Source: Cryptomeria japonica (Eukaryota > Streptophyta > Pinopsida > Cupressales > Cupressaceae). From it: a stretch of DNA of 64,000 nt. Where the stretch lies: assembly GCF_030272615.1 (NCBI RefSeq), contig NC_081414.1:817418396-817482395 (forward strand), given 5' to 3'. The first letter of the stretch is position 1. Every line of letters begins with the position of its first letter. The notes below the pieces were generated by a model. The model had not been told where the DNA came from, did not search any database, and saw only the letters and a program-made list of their open reading frames with translations. Shown piece after piece: positions 57,631 to 64,000 of this stretch. A program made the translations under genes and the position numbers.

Positions 57631-60600
57631 TTTCCTCAATCTACCTTTCCCCGTCAAGTACTCCCCTTCGAATTTGTTAATGGTGTTGGGATCCCAAATG
57701 TGATCCACATGGATCTTTGCTGCAAACTTAGGAAGATATTCAGAAATGTACACCATAGTCTGGTATACCATATATCCCTCCACCATAGAACCCTTAGGAT
57801 GTCGAACCAAACCCTTCAAAAATTTCAAGTGCCTCTCAACCATCCACATTGACCTAGTGTGTATAGGTCCACACAATTCAATCCCCTCAACTTGATGTAT
57901 GAGGTAGTGTTCTTGTGCATTGAAAAAAGCTAGAGGTTGACACTTTTGCATTTCACACATTAAATGAGGAATTTTTCTCTTCTAATATTTTATATTGTCT
58001 TTATGGATTTCTTTACATGACAACCACCTACAAGGTATTGAAGATGCAAAAAAAATATTACATAACAAGTAAAACAAATTGCAAATATAATATCTATACA
58101 ATGAACTAAACAAATATCACTACTTACCTCATGTATTTTCCAAGATCATATATGACTTGCTTGACATTATTGTCAAAGTCATCTGGGAGAGATAGAGGTA
58201 GAACATACTACAACAATTATAAAATTATCTTTTCATTTTTTTGTAACATAATGAAAATTACATGTACGCGCAATACTTAAATACATACTAAAAATACAAG
58301 AACATGAATTACCTTAATAAAGGTATGCCAATCATGCGTTTTCATCCCTGGCTCAAATTCACTTTTCTTTGATATGAGATTGTTTATGTTCGCAGCAAAT
58401 CCTGTGGGAAATCAAATTTTTCGTATGACTTCTTTTATAGCATTGCTTTGCTAGTCCATTAATAACCAAGGAAGCTCACTTATATTAATCTGGTCTCCAT
58501 GGCTATTTGATTGAATGACATTATCATTACATGATTGGAATCCTGAATGTCACTACATATTTTGACAATTTTTTCTTTGTCACGCCTTCCATCCCATATT
58601 TTCCATACTGTCTTTATTATATTCTTTCCAATATGCATACTATCAAACAAATGAACAATTTGTAATTGCTCGTAGTAGGGCAACCTACTAAATTGTCGAG
58701 GATAACTTTTTAGTCCCTTAGGAAGGCGGTCATTTATGCCTTCATGACCTTCATGATCATCAATCACATCATTAGTAAACAAAACAAAATAGAAAAGATG
58801 TTTTATGACAAACCAATAGATGGAATGGCATTACCTTGATGATTAATTCTATTATATTCCAACTTCCACAGGTGAGGTGTCATTCTTCGTGGCTTTGATG
58901 TATTCTCTTCTTTCCCATTGAAAAGATGTTTTTCAGTATTTCAATACTTATGATTTTTGTGGAGAAAGTTCCTATACTCATCAAACACCTGCTTTCCTAA
59001 ACTTTTTGAATGATGAGATTTCATCTTTGGACCACAAACAGGACATGCAAATTTTCCCTTTGTTTGAAGACCTACAAGATAATGTATAATTTGATTAAAT
59101 ATGATAATTTTTTGAATTATAATGTTCATGCACAACTTAAACACTATAACATACCATAAAAATATGTTAGCCCCGGGGCATCGTGTATTGTCCATAGAAG
59201 CATCGCATGGAATTGAAATTGTCTTTGTCCTATTGGTCTAGAGACATCATACATAGTGACACCATTCCATAACTCTAGCAACTTGTTGATTAGAGGCTCG
59301 ATATATACATTCATATCTTTAACTTAGTACTTACCTAATCGAATGAACAAAAACATTACATAATTATTATGACCATTTTATTGCAATATTTATAATTAAA
59401 TTTAGATGACTATATTTAAATGATAAAATACCTCGAACAATCATTGCCAACATTATGTGCTCCCTCTTTATCAACATCCATGGAGGAATGTTATTGTTGA
59501 TAACAAAAATAGGCCACACTGAGTAAACAGATCTCATCTCTCCAAATGGATTGACACCGTCCACTACCAATGAAAGCCTGAGATTACGAGGTTCTTCTTT
59601 AAAGTGTGGCCACTTTTCCTCTATGTCCATAAATGTTGAACCATCCATAGGCATTCGAATAATGTCATCTTGACTTCTATTGCATGCATGGTAATCCATA
59701 AATTGTGCCAAGCTAGTGCACTTGATTAATCGTTTCATACATGGAATAATTGGAATATCGTGAAGAACTTTGTGAGGAACCCTTTTTGTTATTTGATCTG
59801 TTCGATATCTACTAATATGACATTTAGGGTATTCAGTTTGAAATTCATGTTGTTTGTGATATATAATATGATCATTGGGACAAGCATCTATTGCTTGATA
59901 CTCCATTCTAATATCTTTCATAATGACAAATAATTCTCGGTATGAGCGAGGTAGAATATTTGATGGTGGTAACAAAAACTCACCTATCAATCTACAACAA
60001 AAAAATATAATTTGTTATAATAAAGAATATTAATGGTACAACATGATTCATAGTTTATTATGACATATATGACATACCTTAACATACATGACATTGTTAT
60101 GTTGGATAGACCATTCATAACCTTCAAGTTCACCAACAACAATACAATGGAGAGAAGAGTTGCCTGCGAGCCTTCGTAAAGGGCCTCAGATGCCTTCTCA
60201 AGTAGAGGGACATCATGAACAACATCAAGGTCATTCTCATCATCATGATCAATTGCGCAAGTACTAAATGAGTCATGGATCAATGTATTTGTACCATCAT
60301 CTTCAATTGTGTTTTTTGGCTCATGATCATCATCTTCCATGGGATCATTATCTTCAGCTTTGATATTCACACCTCCATGTTCGTCCACTTCAAAAACCAT
60401 ATTCTCAGGGTTGTGTTGATCCATACCATGTGCTCCGGGGTGCTCGACCTATATAAAATTGATAAACATAAATAAACCATGATCATGATCTCATCATCAC
60501 GTGATTTATTATGTATATAAATTGTCAAAATGATATAATGAAAAACTTACCAATGGATGATAATCATGTCCACCTTCAATGTGACCATGCAGCCTATAAT

Positions 60601-60754
60601 GTTTCTTCGTTGTTTTGATTAGAAGTCTTCTAGTCTTTAACCCCTTACAAATTTTGCACGGACAATAACATTTTCCATCACCTTTTCTTTTCAAGTTAGA
60701 CCACAATCTAGCAACTGTCTCCTTATTTTGTTGTTCGTTGATATTGTCTGACAT
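57631..60754 (-). pseudogene. CACTA (En/Spm) tnp2-like transposase gene
   Basis: Exons with GT-AG borders that join in phase: 60551-60754 (Transpos_assoc domain, CYCPCKICKGLKTRR), 60078-60448 (acidic, then LYEGSQATLLSIVLLLVNLK), 59432-59991 (Transposase_21: SYRELFVIMKDI, YQAIDACPNDHIIYHKQ, LVVDGVNPFGEMRSVYSVWP), 59155-59334 (VKDMNVYIEPLINKLLELW), 58835-59071 (TKGKFACPVCGPKM), 58313-58748 (YEQLQIVHLFDSMHIGKNI), 58128-58207 and 58027 to about 57631 (DUF4218: QPLAFFNAQEHYLIHQVEG, IELCGPIHTRSMWMVERHLK). Defects: TAA at about 59324, TGA near 58939, a frameshift and stops near 58460-58490, TAG in the last exon, then the solo LTR. The family is certain and the element is dead. Confidence 0.92.
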
Positions 60755-61133
60755 GGTCTTTCTTCACAGGCAAGAAAATAGAAATTATCATCATTGAAAA
60801 AAGCATCTTATTGAATTTAGATTTCTAGTTTGCTTATGGTACATCATACAACATGGAAAACAAGAAATACTCAATAAATAACAGGATTCATTGATCTAGT
60901 ATTATCATAATCTACACTTGGCCTTCAATATTTTCTCCTCCTAACACTGTTTATCCATTACCTGTCAAGTACAGAACTCTAAAAACCGTGGCTATTAAAA
61001 TACATAAGACAACATTGTAGCATCTTATAATCATCTATTATAAAACCAAAGCACTTGGGAGTGATTCTTTTGTTTGTAACAATCCAGGAAAACGGTGTCT
61101 ACTGGAGCCTTGAATAACTGACTAGAAAGATTT
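60755..61133. other. Between CACTA gene and CWC22 pseudogene
   Basis: No ORF. The right part may be the 3' untranslated region of the CWC22 copy. No CACTA terminal repeat was recognised. Confidence 0.35.
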
Positions 61134-62012
61134 TTAATTCCTTTTCTTTTTCCTTCTAATTTTTTCACTGTCACTTCCATCCTCCAAGTCAGACGCCCTT
61201 GCCCTTTTCTTTCTTCTTGTTTTTTCATACTCTTTGTCATTCTTTGAATTATTTTTCTTTCTTGGTGACTCCTTACTGCTCTCACTGTCAGTTTCACTCT
61301 GAGAATCTAAGTCTGATGTATCAGAATCTGACGAACCTAATGAACTAGAAGAATCATCATTAGAGGTAGATTCATCTGACTCAGGAATAGACTTTTGCTG
61401 CTGCATTAGAAGCCTTGGCATATTCTTCAAATACTCACGTAAACTCTCAGTGATACCACCAAGACCAATAGAAGTAAAGAAATTGATAGCAAACCATAAA
61501 TTTTTGGGATTGTCCTTTGGAGAAATTGAATCAAAAGACTCTTGCATTGTTGGATCATTCAACCTTTCATTAAGCAACATAATACCAAGCTGCTCTACCA
61601 GCTCTTGCAAGAGAATCTTTATAAAAATATGGGAAGAGGAAGTAGTATCTTCCTCTATCAGACATATATAAGTAAGATAATGCCATGGAAGAGAATTTGT
61701 ACTAAGTGGGCAAAAAATTTTGCAATATTACACAGTTTATTTGTTTCCAGTCTATGTATCATAGAATACTGTTGTACAAAACACATCAAAAAATTCCTCA
61801 TAAATTTTATTGATCATACAAAATCTTTGCCCAAGACCATAATAACGAAGGTATGTTCTCTCTTGACCAGGTTCAAGCTTGATCTTTAGTAGCTTATGAC
61901 CAGCTTCCTCAAAATCAACACTTGACATGATTGTCAAATAAATTGTACATCTTAAATTGACCAAGTTTGTCTTTGTCTCATCCTATATTCTCAGTGCTTC
62001 CTCACCTTCCTC

Positions 62013-62054
<42 letters not shown>

Positions 62055-63060
62055 TGAATCATCACCTAAATCATTCTCCCCTTCTGCTTCATCTAAAGAA
62101 GCATCTCCAAGGATATCTTTCTTCAGTTTTTCATAGGTTGCCTCGTGCTTTAAGAAATTAGGATCTAGCTTGAAAACATCCAAGCCAACTTCTTGATCAA
62201 GTTCATCTTCTAGGAAAACTTCATGTGTTAATTGATCTGGACGCACAGCTGTATGACCCTTGAACTTAGCTTTGAGAATTGAAAAAGACCTTCAATTAAA
62301 AACTGTACTCATTTATCAATTTCCCCCTCATGGAGAATACCTCTAAATCTTTCAAAAATCCCATAGAGACCTTTGGGTGAAAGGTCTTGCAACAAAGAAC
62401 CACATTCTTTCACGAACCCAACAACAACCTCTACACTGTCATCTGTGGGGTTCTTTAGTAAAAGGGTAAGAAGTTCCAAGGCAATGATCTCATGTGCAAC
62501 TTGTTGATTTAGTAAATGAGCTATGAATTTGGCTACTGCTATCAACATGTGCTTGTCATTGTGTTTGTATGCCCTCTTAAGCTACAAAATAATTCTTCGC
62601 AAAAGCAGATTGCCAACTTCAGGAAATTTTGTATTTACCACAGCAACCAACGCAGCAAAAACATCTTTAAATCTAGGGGATGCCATTTGGGATTTCATAC
62701 AAGATCTATGAAATATCCCATGGATGAGATTCTCTGCAAACAACTCTGGAATGATGTTCTTGATGTTAGATGCATTTACCTTGTTTACTAACCCATTGAT
62801 ACTCTTCCGAAGGGCATCCCATGTCATGTGCTAGTATTCCGCACTACTCTTGTCTTCCACATCTTTCATCATTTGAGCCAGATTAAATGGGGGAATGTAA
62901 ACACCCCCACTTCTTCCAACACCCTTCTCAGCTCCTCTTACAACACCTTCGCCATTCCCATTCTAAGATGGAGCAGACACAACACTAGAAGTTTTCACTT
63001 CCACTGCCTCTCTATCTGTCTTGTTTCTAGAAGCCCCTTTACCACTTAATTCATTCTTAT
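61134..63060 (-). pseudogene. CWC22: Pre-mRNA-splicing factor CWC22 pseudogene
   Basis: CWC22 is a spliceosome component that recruits the exon-junction core helicase eIF4A3. The minus strand shows SGGVYIPPFNLAQMMKDVED (62896 region), the MIF4G domain (MTWDALRKSINGLVNKVNA to LLKNPTDDSVEVVVGFVK, 62350-62830), a poly-Asp linker coded by (atc)n at 62017-62060, the MA3 domain ([32 protein letters not shown]-like block near 61470) and an SD/RKK-rich tail ending at 61134. Known introns are absent over this span, so it could be a retrocopy, although no poly(A) or target repeat was seen. Defects: several CAG-to-TAG-like stops, frameshifts near 62290 and 61740, and deletions such as the one after KLEPGQ (about 61870). 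The gene is not functional. Confidence 0.9.
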
Positions 63061-63177
63061 TTCTGTACATAAACCCATCAGGAGGCATGAGTTTTTGCAT
63101 ATAAGCTCGCCCAAATATTTTACAGTTATTTTTCATCAAGATTCCCTCAGGAGCTGGCAGATCCTGCTTCCATACTT

Positions 63178-63346
63178 TAATTTTCTTTTCTCAAAGGACA
63201 ATCCTAAAAATCCATTCATTGCAAACAACTTTTTACACCTTTGTTGGTTGTGGTGGCATCATAGAGAGTTTACATCAATAAATGAAGAACATGCCAATGC
63301 TTTTAATGCAGTAGTAGAAGTCTATCTCTTAGTCAATATCTCTAGT
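63178..63346 (+). pseudogene. Second CWC22 scrap in opposite orientation
   Basis: The plus strand here (tttctcaaaggacaatcc, then cagtagtagaagtctatct) matches the minus-strand CWC22 sequence around 61380-61530 (KDNPKN...NMPRLLMQQQKS). It is more decayed than the main copy and lies about 0.1 kb beyond the N-terminal end of that copy, head to tail in opposite strands. Confidence 0.7.
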
Positions 63347-64000
63347 GAAACCCCCATGATCTTTTGTTGGAGTAGAATTTGTTATATTCTAGAAAGGGTC
63401 TTGTCCTTTGTTGATGGGATATTCATCTACCTCAAAAAATAACTATTCTTTTCTCCAAGAAGAAGTGGAACTAAATGAAGATCTAGCACCATGAAATGAA
63501 TCCTCAAAAGGAATACTATAGTTAGTTTTGGTAGATAATGATTTGGGTCAAATACTAATGTGTCTTTACGAAACATTATGTACTAGCTTAGCATACTCTA
63601 ACAACTTTGGTGCAACATGCTACATCCAATTAAGTCTCCATCGCTATCTCTATTGTGTTTATGGATTGGGATTCAATGTACTCTTTTTATACACAAATTT
63701 TACTTTCAACTGAGGAGGTTTGTATGTACTTACTTGTCTTTCGATTGTATCCCTATTTCAAGAATTTCTTCTATCAACAAATCATTTGTTGTAAGTTGTA
63801 CAAGTGGAAGCTTGGACATGCCTTCCATGCTAGCCTTGTTGATATGTTCAACACCATCTTGTGCAACAAATCTTTAGAACTCCACTATTTCATTGAAGAG
63901 TGAGTAGTAGGGACAATCCAGGACACTTATAGAGGTTTTGCAAGAGAGATAAATAGACCTAAATATTATGGCTTAATAATGATCAATAGGTAAATAGATA
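63347..64000. other. No gene recognised
   Basis: Three overlapping ORFs of 61-86 codons in different frames (63528-63903) have no known features. This could be further decayed repeat DNA. Confidence 0.35.

Noticed and set aside
56504-57852. ORFs of 117-196 codons
   Set aside because: They lie inside or cross the border of the solo LTR on both strands; no family recognised.
62017-62060. (atc)n run that could be an independent microsatellite
   Set aside because: It encodes the Asp-rich linker between the MIF4G and MA3 domains in the CWC22 copy, where the family normally has an acidic stretch.
1-64000. CRISPR arrays, tRNA, rRNA, organelle insertions
   Set aside because: No regularly spaced repeats of that kind, no cloverleaf sequence apart from the SINE promoter boxes, and no recognisable plastid or mitochondrial genes.

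Overview
This window looks like nuclear DNA of a seed plant, probably a gymnosperm such as a conifer. The evidence is AT-rich, non-operonic sequence, nested LTR retrotransposons primed by initiator-tRNA-like sites, a LINE with a plant-type RNase H, a tRNA-derived SINE, a CACTA transposase gene with plant-style introns, and a decayed copy of the splicing factor CWC22. The conifer assignment is an inference from the style of the repeats and is not proven. I see no intact housekeeping gene, no rRNA or tRNA gene and no CRISPR array. Nearly everything is mobile DNA in different stages of decay.

Layout. (1) Bases 1-31924 form a giant inverted repeat. Arm 1 (1-15381) is the reverse complement of arm 2 (16185-31924), and the two are separated by 803 bp. 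Arm 1 starts at the window edge, so the palindrome may be longer than what is visible. From outside to centre each arm carries: a Copia-type LTR fragment; a Ty3/gypsy remnant with a decayed gag and an LTR start; AT-rich DNA holding a SINE with its target-site duplication; an unrecognised intron-containing gene fragment; a Copia 5' LTR with primer-binding site and gag-protease; and a LINE inserted in that Copia. The LINE runs uninterrupted through the unique centre into arm 2, so the fold-back junction lies inside the LINE. (2) Bases 32850-38518 are a second Copia element with a 5' LTR and a full but heavily mutated gag-pol. No 3' LTR is recognisable.

(3) From 39639 to 50231 an unrecognised coiled-coil reading frame on the minus strand is split by a complete LTR element (40793-49004) with two 1687-bp LTRs and a 5-bp target duplication. 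That element carries one intact 1013-codon ORF with a retropepsin motif and a G-patch-like segment but no reverse transcriptase or integrase, so it looks non-autonomous. (4) Bases 50333-50791 form a long hairpin, and a further copy of one arm lies at 54749-54986. (5) Bases 55400-60754 hold a CACTA (En/Spm) tnp2-like gene on the minus strand. Its exon-intron structure is traceable, and a 1218-bp solo LTR with a 5-bp target duplication has inserted into it. (6) Bases 61134-63060 are a CWC22 pseudogene on the minus strand, and a second, oppositely oriented CWC22 scrap lies at 63178-63346.

How the parts relate. The order of events can be partly read from nesting. The SINE, the first Copia, the LINE and several shared nonsense mutations predate the inverted duplication because both arms carry them. 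The arms then diverged by roughly 1.5-3 percent (by eye), plus a 306-bp and a 29-bp indel. In the 8.2-kb element the LTR pair differs by about 46 substitutions in 1687 bp (counted by eye, no indels).
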